Shown here: positions 1 through 8,590 of the stretch, one piece after another
Numbering within the stretch: position 1 is the first letter of the stretch
How the letters are laid out: each line of letters starts with the position of its first letter
Source: Actinomadura sp. NBRC 104412
GTDB taxonomy: Bacteria; Actinomycetota; Actinomycetes; Streptosporangiales; Streptosporangiaceae
NCBI RefSeq assembly: GCF_030269515.1
Contig: NZ_BSTM01000038.1
Location: 1 to 62,609 of the forward strand
Reading direction: 5' to 3'
DNA: 62,609 nucleotides
Notes under the pieces: model-generated
Seen by the model: the letters and a program-made list of their open reading frames with translations, nothing else
What the model was told of the DNA's origin: nothing
The model's database searches: none
Made by a program: the position numbers and the translations under genes

Positions 1-110
1 GCACGATCTGGCGTCAGGACTCACCCGCTCCAGGCGAAGAACCAGTACTCACCCACCGGTGGCTGTCAGGCACCGAGTCTGCCAGCGACCGACCCAGCAA
101 CACCCATTAG

Positions 111-374
111 GCGAGGAGCGCAGCTCGTGCTTGCAATAAACACAGCGCAGCTCGCGCCTGCAATAAACACCTTTCGCAACAACCTCAGCCCGTTACCTCA
201 ACCCCGAACGGCGGCCAAGCGTTGCGATCGCGACCGAAGGCAGTTCCGAGCCTGCGAGGAACTGATCGCGGAGCGAGCCCCTGGGCGAGTCGAAGCGATG
301 CAGCGATCGCCGCAACCGCAACAAGCGACGAGCCGCCAAGGCGAGGAGCGCAGCTTGCGGTTGCCAAAAAACAC
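111..374. repeat. Short direct repeats in the leftmost gene-free stretch
   Basis: The first 373 bases hold no convincing gene. A 27-base unit beginning AGCGCAGCTCG and ending CAATAAACAC occurs at 117-143 and directly again at 144-170. A third, diverged copy at 347-374 ends AAAAAACAC and abuts the end of the Crp-like gene. Copies one and three are both preceded by GCGAGG (111-116 and 341-346). The stretch between is rich in related GAGCGA/GCGATCG words. This may be a decayed repeat or a transcription-end region; nothing coding is supported. Confidence 0.5.
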
Positions 375-1123
375 TACCTCGCGTGGCGGCGTAGGGCTTG
401 GAGGTCGTGGACGATGACGCGGCGGCGGCCGGTTTCGATCCAGCCGTGGCGGCGGAGGGTGCCGAGGGCTTTGCTGACGGCTTCGCGGGATGCGCCGACC
501 CAGCCGGCGAGTTCTTCCTGTGTGAGGTGGAGGGTGATCCGGACGCTGGTGCCGTCGGGTTTGGCGTCGCCGGGGCGGGGTGGCCTGGTGGGGCCGTTGG
601 GGCGGGTGGCGGCGCGTCCGCCGCCTTGTTCGTAGGGTACGCCGAAGCGTTCGGCCAGTTCGACGAGCCGTTGTGCGACGCGTCCCGTGGCGTCGAACAT
701 GCCGAATTCGAGGCGGCGGCGGTCGGCCTCCCGCCAGCGCCGGCACAGCATCTTCATGATCAGGACAGAGACCCGGCCGTGGGCGCCGAGGAAGGACATG
801 AACTCCTCCGCGGTGATCGCGAGCAGGCGGGCCGGTTCGAGGGTGGCGACGGTGGCCGAGCGCGGTAGCCCGTCGATCGCGGCGACCTCGCCGAGCAGCG
901 CTCCGGGGCCGCGCACGTCGAGCAGCGCCTCACCGCCGTCCAGCCGGTCGGAGTACGCCTTGACGCGGCCGGTCAGCAGCACGGCCACCCAGGTGGACTC
1001 CTCGCCCTCGCGGAAGAGCACCTCGCCGCGTTCGAGGTCGCGGTACCGGCCACGTGACTCCAGGTCACGGCGTTCCTCGGGGGTGAGCTCGGCGTAGAAG
1101 GAGCCAGGCTCGAGGGCGGTCAT
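374..1123 (-). CDS. Crp/Fnr family transcriptional regulator
   Basis: A cyclic-nucleotide-sensing DNA-binding regulator of 249 residues. Residues about 10-125 form the cNMP-binding domain, including GEVAAIDGLPRSATV, which keeps the Glu and Arg-Ser of a phosphate-binding cassette. A dimerisation helix follows. The C-terminal winged helix (LTQEELAGWVGASREAVSKA) matches the Crp DNA-binding motif. Between the dimer helix and the HTH, around residues 158-178, lies a Pro/Gly/Arg-rich insertion that most family members lack. The ligand is probably cAMP, by family knowledge only. A Crp-like palindrome lies upstream of the nearby succinate dehydrogenase operon (5139-5156), so that operon is a plausible but unproven target. 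Confidence 0.9.
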   Translation of the reverse strand: MTALEPGSFYAELTPEERRDLESRGRYRDLERGEVLFREGEESTWVAVLLTGRVKAYSDRLDGGEALLDVRGPGALLGEVAAIDGLPRSATVATLEPARLLAITAEEFMSFLGAHGRVSVLIMKMLCRRWREADRRRLEFGMFDATGRVAQRLVELAERFGVPYEQGGGRAATRPNGPTRPPRPGDAKPDGTSVRITLHLTQEELAGWVGASREAVSKALGTLRRHGWIETGRRRVIVHDLQALRRHAR

Positions 1124-1375
1124 GCGTCAACGCTAGACGAGACGCGGAGTCCAGTAACGGGCAGCGGAATCACGAAACCATCACGCGTTCTGTGAACTTC
1201 TCCCTATTCGCAGGGCGTGTGCCGCGGGAGGGTGATTCCGGCGTGTGCGGTGGTGAGGCCGCCCCTGGGGCTTCCGGGGTCACGGTGGCGTCATGGCGTT
1301 CATGGGGAACGGCGGTGCGGCGGGCGGCGGCGACGGGGGCACGCCGCCCGCCGGCCCGTCAGGAAAGGCGAGGGT

Positions 1376-1415
1376 CCCGCCGGCCGGTCCTGCGCTGAAG
1401 ACGGCGGCCGGCGGG
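1376..1415 (-). terminator. Stem-loop terminator of the succinate dehydrogenase operon
   Basis: Perfect 11-base arms CCCGCCGGCCG (1376-1386) and CGGCCGGCGGG (1405-1415) flank an 18-base loop just downstream of the sdhB stop codon. No long T run follows, as is usual in actinobacterial terminators. Confidence 0.6.
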
Positions 1416-1420
1416 GGTTC

Positions 1421-2191
1421 TCAGGCGGACGGGGTGTCCTGGCCCTTCTTGACGATGCCGAGCTTGCTGCCGAGCCACACGACCGGGTCGTACCGGCGGC
1501 CGACGACCCGTTCCTTCATCGGGATCAGCGCGTTGTCGGTGATCTTGATGTGCTCGGGGCAGACCTCGGTGCAGCACTTGGTGATGTTGCAGAAGCCCAG
1601 CCCGTGGTCCTCCTGGGCGATGTTGCGCCGGTCGGCCTCGTCGGCCGGGTGCATCTCCAGCTCGGCGATCCGCATGAGGAAGCGCGGTCCGGCGAAGCCG
1701 GGCTTGTTCTCCTCGTGGTCACGGATGACGTGGCAGACGGTGTTGCACAGGAAGCACTCGATGCACTTGCGGAACTCCTGCGACCGCTGGACGTCCACCT
1801 GCTGCATCCGGAAGTCGCCGGGCTTGGTGTCGCCCGGGTCGAACGAGGGGATCTGCCGCGCCTTCTCGTAGTTGTACGAGACGTCGGTGACCAGGTCGCG
1901 GATCACCGGGAAGGTGCGGATCGGGGTGACCGTGATGGTCTCGTCCGGCTCGAAGGTCGACATCCGGGTCATGCACATCAGCCGGGGCATGCCGTTGATC
2001 TCCGCGGAGCACGACCCGCACTTGCCGGCCTTGCAGTTCCAGCGGACGGCCAGGTCGGGCGCCTGGGTGGCCTGCAGCCTGTGGATGATGTCCAGGACGA
2101 CCTCGCCCTCGTTCACCTCCACGGTGTAGTCGTGCAGCTCGCCCTCGCCCGCGTCGCCCCGCCAGACCCGGAACTTCGCGTCGTAGCTCAT
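1421..2191 (-). CDS. sdhB: Succinate dehydrogenase iron-sulfur subunit
   Basis: The electron-transfer subunit of complex II, 256 residues. The N-terminal ferredoxin domain binds a [2Fe-2S] cluster through CKAGKCGSC and a later Cys. The C-terminal domain has two further cluster motifs, CIECFLCNTVC and CCTEVCPEHI, which would hold the [4Fe-4S] and [3Fe-4S] clusters. The start ATG at 2191 gives the family's MSYDAKFRV N-terminus and overlaps the sdhA stop by four bases (ATGA). The open frame continues upstream to 2398, but that part lies inside sdhA and is not expected to be translated. Gene order is membrane subunit, sdhA, sdhB. Confidence 0.95.
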   Translation of the reverse strand: MSYDAKFRVWRGDAGEGELHDYTVEVNEGEVVLDIIHRLQATQAPDLAVRWNCKAGKCGSCSAEINGMPRLMCMTRMSTFEPDETITVTPIRTFPVIRDLVTDVSYNYEKARQIPSFDPGDTKPGDFRMQQVDVQRSQEFRKCIECFLCNTVCHVIRDHEENKPGFAGPRFLMRIAELEMHPADEADRRNIAQEDHGLGFCNITKCCTEVCPEHIKITDNALIPMKERVVGRRYDPVVWLGSKLGIVKKGQDTPSA

Positions 2192-4143
2192 ACGTCCTTC
2201 TCCTCGGTCTCGGCGGGTTCGGTCGCGGCCGCGGTCCCCGCGGGCAGTTCGTCGGCGGTGAGGTACTTCTTCAGCTCGTCGGTCTCGAACAGCGCGATCA
2301 GGTCGTCCCGCATGGGTTCCATCGGCTGCCGCTTCAGCTCGATCCGGGGCGAGTCGGGGTCGCCCGCCAGCCGGCAGACCAGGTTGACCTTCCGCCATTC
2401 CGCGGACATCTGCGGGTAGTCGTCGCGGGTGTGGCCGCCGCGGCTCTCCTGCCGTTCCAGCGCGGCCCGCGCGATCGCCTCGGAGACCAGCAGCATGTTG
2501 CGCAGGTCGAGGGCCAGGTGCCAGCCGGGGTGGTAGCCGCGCCCGTCACCGGCGGCGACCGGTTCCACGCTGACCTTGGCGACCCGCTCGCGCAGCTTGT
2601 CCAGGGCCTCCAGCGCCTGCTTGAGCTCGGACTCCTTGCGGATGATGCCGACCAGGTCGTTCATGGTCTGCTGGAGCTCGGCGTGCACGGCGTACGGGTT
2701 CTCCCCGCCTTCGCGCTTGAGCGGAGCCAGGGCCTCGGCGGTCGCGCGCTCGATCTCCTCGTCCGGTACGGCGGGACGCTCCTCCAGCCCGTCCACGTAC
2801 TCGGCGGCGCCCAGGCCCGCGCGCCGGCCGAACACCAGCAGGTCGGTCAGCGAGTTGCCGCCCAGCCGGTTGGAGCCGTGCATGCCGCCCGAGCACTCCC
2901 CGGCCGCGAACAGTCCCGGGACGACGGCCGCGCCGGTGTCCGGGTCGACCTCCACGCCGCCCATCACGTAGTGGCAGGTGGGGCCGACCTCCATCGGCTC
3001 CTTGGTGATATCGACGTCCGCCAGCTCCTTGAACTGGTGGTGCATCGCCGGGAGCCGCCGCTTGATCTCCTCGGCGCCGCCGGGCATCCGGTCGACCACG
3101 GTCAGGTAGACGCCTCCGGCGGGCGATCCGCGGCCCGCCTTGACCTCCGCGTTGATGGCCCGCGCCACCTCGTCACGCGGCAGCAGCTCCGGGGGACGCC
3201 GGTTGTTGTCGGGGTCGTCGTACCAGCGGTCCGCCTCTTCCTCGGTGGTGGCGTACTGGTTCTTGAACACCTCGGGGATGTAGTCGAACATGAACCGCTT
3301 GCCCTCGGAGTTCTTGAGGATCCCGCGGTCGCCGCGCACCGACTCGGTCACCAGGATGCCCTTGACCGACGGCGGCCAGACCATGCCGGTCGGGTGGAAC
3401 TGGACGAACTCCATGTTCAGCAGCGTCCCGCCGGCCAGCAGCGCGAGGGCGTGCCCGTCTCCGGTGTACTCCCAGGAGTTGGAGGTGACCTTGAACGCCT
3501 TGCCGATGCCGCCGGTCGCCAGCACCACGGCGGGGGCCTCGAACACCACGAATCTGCCGGTCTCCCGGACGTAGGCGAACGCGCCGCAGATCCTGCCCGA
3601 CGGGTCGAGCAGCAGCCGGGTGACGGTGGTCTCCGCCCACACCTTGATGCGCGACTCGTAGTCGCCGGTCTCCTTGTGGTCCTCCTGCTGCAGCGCGACG
3701 ATCTTCTGCTGCGCGGTGCGGATCAGCTCCAGCCCGGTACGGTCGCCGACGTGCGCCAGCCGGGGGTACTCGTGCCCGCCGAAATTACGCTGGCTGATCT
3801 TGCCGTCCTTGGTGCGGTCGAACAGCGCTCCCCAGTGCTCCAGCTCCCAGACCCGGTCCGGGGCCTCCTTGGCGTGCAGCTCGGCCATTCGCCAGTTGTT
3901 GAGGAACTTGCCGCCGCGCATGGTGTCGCGGAAGTGCACTTTCCAGTTGTCGTTGGGGTTGACGTTCCCCATCGCCGCGGCGGCGCCGCCTTCGGCCATC
4001 ACCGTGTGCGCCTTGCCGAACAGCGACTTGGAGATGATCGCGGTCTTCTTGCCCTGCAGCCGCGACTCGATCGCCGCGCGCAGGCCCGCGCCACCGGCGC
4101 CGATCACGACGACGTCGTAGGTGTGCCTCTCGATCCCGGTCAT
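2188..4143 (-). CDS. sdhA: Succinate dehydrogenase flavoprotein subunit
   Basis: The catalytic subunit that oxidises succinate to fumarate, 651 residues, typical for the actinobacterial type-1 enzyme. The N-terminal dinucleotide fold (GAGGAGLRAAIE) binds FAD. The segment GKAHTVMAEGGAAAAMGN contains the His expected to carry the covalent flavin. Substrate-site residues follow in HPTGM and in HGSNRLGGNSL. It sits 15 bases downstream of the membrane subunit gene and overlaps sdhB by four bases, so all three subunits should be made from one mRNA. Confidence 0.95.
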   Translation of the reverse strand: MTGIERHTYDVVVIGAGGAGLRAAIESRLQGKKTAIISKSLFGKAHTVMAEGGAAAAMGNVNPNDNWKVHFRDTMRGGKFLNNWRMAELHAKEAPDRVWELEHWGALFDRTKDGKISQRNFGGHEYPRLAHVGDRTGLELIRTAQQKIVALQQEDHKETGDYESRIKVWAETTVTRLLLDPSGRICGAFAYVRETGRFVVFEAPAVVLATGGIGKAFKVTSNSWEYTGDGHALALLAGGTLLNMEFVQFHPTGMVWPPSVKGILVTESVRGDRGILKNSEGKRFMFDYIPEVFKNQYATTEEEADRWYDDPDNNRRPPELLPRDEVARAINAEVKAGRGSPAGGVYLTVVDRMPGGAEEIKRRLPAMHHQFKELADVDITKEPMEVGPTCHYVMGGVEVDPDTGAAVVPGLFAAGECSGGMHGSNRLGGNSLTDLLVFGRRAGLGAAEYVDGLEERPAVPDEEIERATAEALAPLKREGGENPYAVHAELQQTMNDLVGIIRKESELKQALEALDKLRERVAKVSVEPVAAGDGRGYHPGWHLALDLRNMLLVSEAIARAALERQESRGGHTRDDYPQMSAEWRKVNLVCRLAGDPDSPRIELKRQPMEPMRDDLIALFETDELKKYLTADELPAGTAAATEPAETEEKDV

Positions 4144-4158
4144 GATCTACAGGCCCCC

Positions 4159-4962
4159 TCAGTTGAAGATTCGCAGGTCGGAAATGGTGTCGCTGGCGAC
4201 CAGCGCGACGTAGAGGTCGGCCACCACCAGCGAGCCCAGCGTGATGAGGGCGTACGCGCCGTGCCTCTCGTTGAGCTTGGAGATCCGGCCCCACATCCAG
4301 TACCTGAAGGGGTGCTTGGAGAAGTTCTTCAGCCGCCCGCCGACGACGTGCCGGCAGGAGTGGCACGACAGCGTGTACGCCCACAACAGGATCACGTTGA
4401 CGACCAGGATCACCGTGCCGAGCCCGATCCCGAACCCGCCGTCCGCGCCGCGGAACGCGCGGATCGCGTCATAGGTGTTGATCAGCGAGATGAGCACGGC
4501 GGCCAGCCAGAAGTACCGGTGCAGGTTCTGCCCGATCAGGGGGAACCGCCGTTCGCCTGTGTACTTCTTGTGCGGCTCCTGGACGGCGCACGCGGGCGGC
4601 GACGCCCAGTACGAACGGTAGTAAGCCTTGCGGTAGTAGTAGCAGGTCAGCCGGAACAGCAGCAGGAACGGCAGCGACACCGCCGCGAACGGGATCCAGC
4701 CCTTGGTCCCGGCCGGCAGGAACGTCCCGAACTCGGCCGCGTCACCACAGATCTCGTTGACACATGGCGAGTAGAACGGCGTCAGGTAGTGGTACTCGGG
4801 GACGTAGAAGGCGGCGCCCCAGAACGCCCGCACCGTCGCGTACACCACCCATACCGTGAAGATCACCACCATGGAGAGGGGATAGATCCGCCAGTTGTCC
4901 TTGCGGAGGGTGCGTTCCTTGATCTGGGCGCGCGCTTTGGCCGGCGCCTCCACAGTGCTCAT
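4159..4962 (-). CDS. Succinate dehydrogenase type-1 membrane anchor subunit
   Basis: A 267-residue single membrane subunit with about five hydrophobic helices, corresponding to the anchor of the mycobacterial Sdh1 enzyme rather than to the SdhC/SdhD pair of Sdh2. ATG at 4962 is preceded by AGGAG. The C-terminal half has a CHSCRH motif beside a transmembrane helix and an earlier NLHRYFW His. Published structural work on mycobacterial Sdh1 reported a membrane Rieske-type [2Fe-2S] cluster; this Cys-X2-Cys plus His arrangement is compatible, but ligand identity here is inference. It is the first gene of the sdh operon. An in-frame extension to 5322 has no coding character and was rejected. Confidence 0.85.
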   Translation of the reverse strand: MSTVEAPAKARAQIKERTLRKDNWRIYPLSMVVIFTVWVVYATVRAFWGAAFYVPEYHYLTPFYSPCVNEICGDAAEFGTFLPAGTKGWIPFAAVSLPFLLLFRLTCYYYRKAYYRSYWASPPACAVQEPHKKYTGERRFPLIGQNLHRYFWLAAVLISLINTYDAIRAFRGADGGFGIGLGTVILVVNVILLWAYTLSCHSCRHVVGGRLKNFSKHPFRYWMWGRISKLNERHGAYALITLGSLVVADLYVALVASDTISDLRIFN

Positions 4963-5138
4963 CGTTCGCTCTCCTGAGCTCGGGTCTTCGGTCCCGTACC
5001 ACGGGTGGACGCACATCCGGCGGCCCGCCGTCCCCGAGGCCCCCGCGCCGTGTCGCGACGCCGGCGCGGAGGGCGCACGCGGGCGGTGACGTAACGTGTG
5101 CGTTTCCAGCGAAGCGACTTTACGCCACCCACTGGGGG

Positions 5139-5156
5139 CTGTGACATACATAACAG
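5139..5156. promoter_or_regulatory. Crp-like palindrome upstream of the sdh operon
   Basis: CTGTGACATACATAACAG matches the TGTGA-N6-TCACA pattern bound by Crp proteins, with one mismatch in the second half-site. It lies about 180 bases upstream of the membrane-subunit start inside the 426-base gap 4963-5388, which otherwise holds no gene. Function is inferred from the motif and the nearby Crp-like gene. Confidence 0.35.
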
Positions 5157-5388
5157 GCAGGCCCTCATGTGAGCCTGACCACAGGCTATGCCTTCCTTCT
5201 ACCACGGCGCGCGGCGGCACGACCCATAACCAGTCGCTATGGCCCCGCGGAATCGACACAAGCGCCTGAGGGCATGGGGTGACTGAGCGCCCTCGACCGA
5301 CGGAACCGGAAAATGCGGCCAATGGCGCTCCGGGCGTTGGGCATCCGGAAACGGTGGCGCCAAGAGCGCGGGCGGCGGTCGGCGGACG

Positions 5389-5928
5389 TCAGCGGCCAAG
5401 GGTGCGGGCGAGGTGGTCCTCGGCTTCGCTGGTGCGGCCGTTCCCGTACACGCGCAGGACCTCGGCCAGCTCCGGGTAGTAGGCGTCGATCAGCTCGGCG
5501 GCGCCCTCGATCTCGTTCGCGGACGCGACCGCGCGCAGCAGCGACTGCAACACGCGCGCCGGCGACTCCACGGGGACGCGCTCGCTGGACACCCGGACGC
5601 CGCCCGAGGTGGTCGCCGCGGTCTCACCCCGTATCCGGCGCAGGCGCTCCTTCACGTCCGCCGGCGAGAGCGCGTCGAATCCGGGGTCGGCCGCGAGCTC
5701 CTCGACCGCCGCCAGGCGATGCAGCACCGAGGGGTTGCTGATCTTGGCCCGCTGGGCGGACATGAGCTGGGAGAGCATCGGCGCCGACAGGCCCAGCACG
5801 CCCGCCAGCCCGGACTGCGACAGGCCCAGCCGGTCGAGCAGCCTGCGGAAACGCTCCCCCAGCGGCTCGCCGTACCACTCGGTCTGCAACGCCCGGTTCC
5901 GGGCAACGGTGTCCTCGGCGACGCCCAC
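5389..5928 (-). CDS. XRE-type helix-turn-helix regulator
   Basis: A 179-residue protein from a GTG start at 5928, preceded by an AAGGGGG ribosome-binding site. The N-terminal half has a Cro/C1-type HTH (FRRLLDRLGLSQSGLAGVLG, then SAPMLSQLMSAQ). The C-terminal half is helical and probably mediates dimerisation or ligand binding; no known sensor domain is apparent. It is transcribed away from the OmpA-like lipoprotein gene at 6078. The shared region holds a strong promoter with an imperfect palindrome in its spacer, so repression of that neighbour is a reasonable inference. Confidence 0.8.
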   Translation of the reverse strand: MGVAEDTVARNRALQTEWYGEPLGERFRRLLDRLGLSQSGLAGVLGLSAPMLSQLMSAQRAKISNPSVLHRLAAVEELAADPGFDALSPADVKERLRRIRGETAATTSGGVRVSSERVPVESPARVLQSLLRAVASANEIEGAAELIDAYYPELAEVLRVYGNGRTSEAEDHLARTLGR

Positions 5929-5940
5929 GTCGCAACCCCC

Positions 5941-5970
5941 TTGACTGTTCGCAAGTGCAAACACTATCTT
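5941..5970 (+). promoter_or_regulatory. Promoter and operator for the OmpA-like lipoprotein gene
   Basis: TTGACT (5941-5946), an 18-base spacer and TATCTT (5965-5970) form a recognisable sigma-70-type promoter. The spacer holds the imperfect palindrome GTTCGCAAGTGCAAAC (5947-5962; 12 of 16 positions self-complementary), a likely operator for the divergent XRE regulator. Confidence 0.55.
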
Positions 5971-6077
5971 CTCGACTGCACACGCGCTCGGCACCTTCCA
6001 TGGTGCCACGGGGGCGCGCTTTTGCACGTGTGACGAACCGGCCCACCGGGGCCACGCGAGTCGAGGGGATCGCGCAC

Positions 6078-7298
6078 ATGGACATCAGGCGAACGACGAC
6101 CGGGATCGCCGGCGAGCACGGGAGGCCGACCACCAGAGTCCTCACCGCCATCGCCACCGCCACGCTCAGCGCCGTCCTGCTGACCACCACCGCGTGCGTC
6201 GGCAACGGCGGCGACCCGCCCGGAGGCGGCGGCCCGGCGCGCGCGGGCTCCACGCCCTCCATGCCCTCCATGCCCTCCTCGTCCCCCACTGGACCCGAGC
6301 CCACCTCCTGCCCGAACGGGGGCAAGCTGATCAAGGCCGTGGAGATCCCGGCGGTGCACACCGAGCCGCAACGCATCCCCGAGGCCACCATCGGCGGGGA
6401 GAAGGTCCCCGGGGCCACCATTCCGGGGATCGACATCCCCGCCCGGCGCATCCCAGCGCAGTGCGTGGACATCAAGCCCGCGCCCGGCGGCTGCCTCAGC
6501 GCCGTCGACATCCCGGGCGTCACCATCCCTGAAGTGACCCTCCCCGGCTACGAGATCCCCGGGGTGGACGCCGGTGGCGTCAAGGTAGACCCGGTGCGCA
6601 TCGACGCCGTCACCATCGCCCCGGTCTCCGTCGACGCCGTCCATGTGGACGAGGTCTGCCAGAGCAAGCCGTCCGAAGAAGGGGAGTACGTCGCCTCGGT
6701 CTACCGCGCTTCTGCCTACCGGTCCTCGGTCTACCGGGCGTCGGCCTACCGTGCATCCGGCTACCGGCCGAGCGCCTGCAACGACGACGACCAGTGCATC
6801 CCGGCGGTGCGCGTTCCGGCCGTGAGCGTCCCCGCCGTGAGCATCCCGCCGGTCAGCGTCCCCGCGGCCTCCCTCAAGGCGTACACCGCCGGCCGGGGCC
6901 AGGTGCTCAAGGGCGGGGACGGCTCCATCGCCTACAACGTCGAGGCCGACGTGCTGTTCGACTTCGGCCGCTCCGACATCAAGCCGGCCGCCGCCGCAGA
7001 ACTCCAGCGCATCGCCGCCTCCCTCAAGAGCGAGGTCCCCGGCGACGCGCCCATCCAGGTCGACGGCCACACCGACGCCAAGGGCGACCACCCGTCCAAC
7101 CAGCGTCTCTCCGAGCAGCGCGCCCGCGCCATCGTCGACTGGCTCGCCACCAAGGGCGGCATCGATCGCGGCCGTCTCAAGGCCACCGGCTACGGCGAGA
7201 CCAAACCGGTCGCCGCCAACACCACCGCCACGGGGGCCGACAACCCCGAGGGCCGGGCCAAGAACCGCCGTGTGGTGATCTCCGCCAGACCGTCCTGA
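6078..7298 (+). CDS. OmpA-family lipoprotein with low-complexity repeats
   Basis: A secreted, lipid-anchored cell-envelope protein of 406 residues. ATG at 6078 follows GAGGGGAT. The signal peptide ends in a lipobox (LLTTTAC). Residues about 70-250 are a repetitive region of short V/A-x-IP units (for example VTIPEVTLPGYEIPGV) followed by a Tyr/Ser/Ala tract of SVYRASAYR type. The C-terminal 130 residues form an OmpA-like peptidoglycan-binding domain (LFDFGRSDIKPAA, then DGHTDAKGD, then NRRVVI). The domain should bind the cell wall and the repeats may form a stalk. A second OmpA-like lipoprotein occurs at 21246-22769 with a different architecture. Confidence 0.85.
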   Translation: MDIRRTTTGIAGEHGRPTTRVLTAIATATLSAVLLTTTACVGNGGDPPGGGGPARAGSTPSMPSMPSSSPTGPEPTSCPNGGKLIKAVEIPAVHTEPQRIPEATIGGEKVPGATIPGIDIPARRIPAQCVDIKPAPGGCLSAVDIPGVTIPEVTLPGYEIPGVDAGGVKVDPVRIDAVTIAPVSVDAVHVDEVCQSKPSEEGEYVASVYRASAYRSSVYRASAYRASGYRPSACNDDDQCIPAVRVPAVSVPAVSIPPVSVPAASLKAYTAGRGQVLKGGDGSIAYNVEADVLFDFGRSDIKPAAAAELQRIAASLKSEVPGDAPIQVDGHTDAKGDHPSNQRLSEQRARAIVDWLATKGGIDRGRLKATGYGETKPVAANTTATGADNPEGRAKNRRVVISARPS

Positions 7299-7638
7299 CC
7301 CCACCCGATCGGGGCGGGTGGCGCACGAGTGGCGCCCGGGGGCAACGGTCCGCCGGAATCACCACGCGGCTAGCCCCAATTCACCGCAAATATGATCAAA
7401 TAGGGCATTTGTGTCACGGACGGGGCTGTGCATGATGGTCTCACGGGGTGCGCGGGGGTGTGCGTACGTGACATCGGTCTACGGCCTGTGGCCGGCGGCA
7501 CGCGTATAGGCGTGTGCCTAGCGAAAGGTGGTCGCCGGGAATGCGGACGGGCTCGGAGCTCAGGGTTCGGCGGGTCGGCATCGTCGCGATGCCTGTTGTC
7601 CGGGTTGCGGCCGCCCGACGTGCCGAGCCTCCCTCCTC
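7299..7638. other. Gene-free stretch upstream of the phosphatase-family gene
   Basis: About 340 bases between the OmpA-like gene and the most likely start of the next gene. A GTG at 7528 preceded by AAAGG could extend the next protein by 37 residues, but that extension is Cys/Arg-rich and looks non-coding. No clear promoter was identified. Confidence 0.4.
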
Positions 7639-8565
7639 ATGCAAGCCCCGTCCGGCCCGGGGGCTCGCGGGCACCACGGCATCCTCGCCACCGCGCTGAC
7701 CGCGCTCCTCATGCTGCTGTCACTCGCGGCGGTGTCGCACGTCCGCGCCTTGACCACCCCGGCGGTCACGACCGCTGCACGCGGTAACGGCGTCCGTTTG
7801 CGCGTCGCGTCCTACAACATCCATGCCGGCACCGGGACGGACGGGCGCTTCGACTTCGCACGCCTGACCGCCGCCATTAGGGCACTGGGCGCGGACGTCA
7901 TCGGGCTCCAGGAGGTCGACGTCCACTGGTCCGCCCGCAGCCAGTGGCGCGACCTCGCCGGTGACCTGGCCCGCGCCACCGGCATGTCGGTGCGCTTCGG
8001 CCCCATCTACGACCTCGACCCGCCCGCCGAGGGCGCGCCACGCCGCCGGTACGGGAACGCCATCCTGTCGCGGTATCCGATCGTGGCGTCCCGCAACCAC
8101 GAGATCACCCGGCTGTCCACGCAGGTCCCCGACCCGCGGCCGGAACCGGCCCCCGGCCTCCAGGAGGTCGTGATCAACGCGCGCGGCGCCCGTGTCCACG
8201 TCTACTCCACGCACCTCGACTACCGCGAGGACCCGGCGGTCCGGCAGATGCAGGTGGACGACACCCTCAAGATCCTGGCCGAGGACGGCCGCGGGCACCG
8301 CTCCGCCCCGCAGGTGCTCGTCGGGGACTTCAACGCGCGCCCGGACGCCGCCGAGCTCGCGCCCCTCTGGAAGACCCTCAACGACGCCTGGACGGCCAGG
8401 GAACCCAGCGCCGGTGGTATGACCTACCCGGCCACGTCCCCGGCGCTCCGCATCGACTACATCGCGGTCTCGCGTTCGGTCGAGGTCGAGGCCGTCCACG
8501 TCGCGGCGGCCTCCGCCTCGGACCACCTCCCTGTGGTCGCCGACCTCCACGTCTTCCGCCGGTGA
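7639..8565 (+). CDS. Secreted endonuclease/exonuclease/phosphatase-family protein
   Basis: A metal-dependent phosphodiesterase or phosphatase of the EEP superfamily, 308 residues from ATG 7639. An N-terminal hydrophobic segment (ILATALTALLMLLSLA) would act as a signal peptide or anchor. Catalytic motifs are present in order: ASYNIHAGTG, LQEVDVHW, STHLDYR, VLVGDFNARPD and SDHLPVVADL, giving the Asn, Glu, His, Asp-x-Asn and His expected for activity. The substrate cannot be told from sequence: DNA, phosphoinositides and sphingomyelin are all used by relatives. The start is uncertain because no good ribosome-binding site precedes ATG 7639, and GTG 7528 is the alternative. Confidence 0.8.
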   Translation: MQAPSGPGARGHHGILATALTALLMLLSLAAVSHVRALTTPAVTTAARGNGVRLRVASYNIHAGTGTDGRFDFARLTAAIRALGADVIGLQEVDVHWSARSQWRDLAGDLARATGMSVRFGPIYDLDPPAEGAPRRRYGNAILSRYPIVASRNHEITRLSTQVPDPRPEPAPGLQEVVINARGARVHVYSTHLDYREDPAVRQMQVDDTLKILAEDGRGHRSAPQVLVGDFNARPDAAELAPLWKTLNDAWTAREPSAGGMTYPATSPALRIDYIAVSRSVEVEAVHVAAASASDHLPVVADLHVFRR

Positions 8566-8590
8566 CCCGGCACGCCGACCGGCCGGGATG

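Noticed and set aside
198..746. An Arg/His/Pro-rich 182-codon frame at the left end
   Set aside because: It overlaps the Crp-like gene in another frame and has shadow-type composition.
2431..4977. An 848-codon open frame on the + strand
   Set aside because: It is entirely antisense to sdhA and the membrane subunit gene, with low-complexity composition and no domain.
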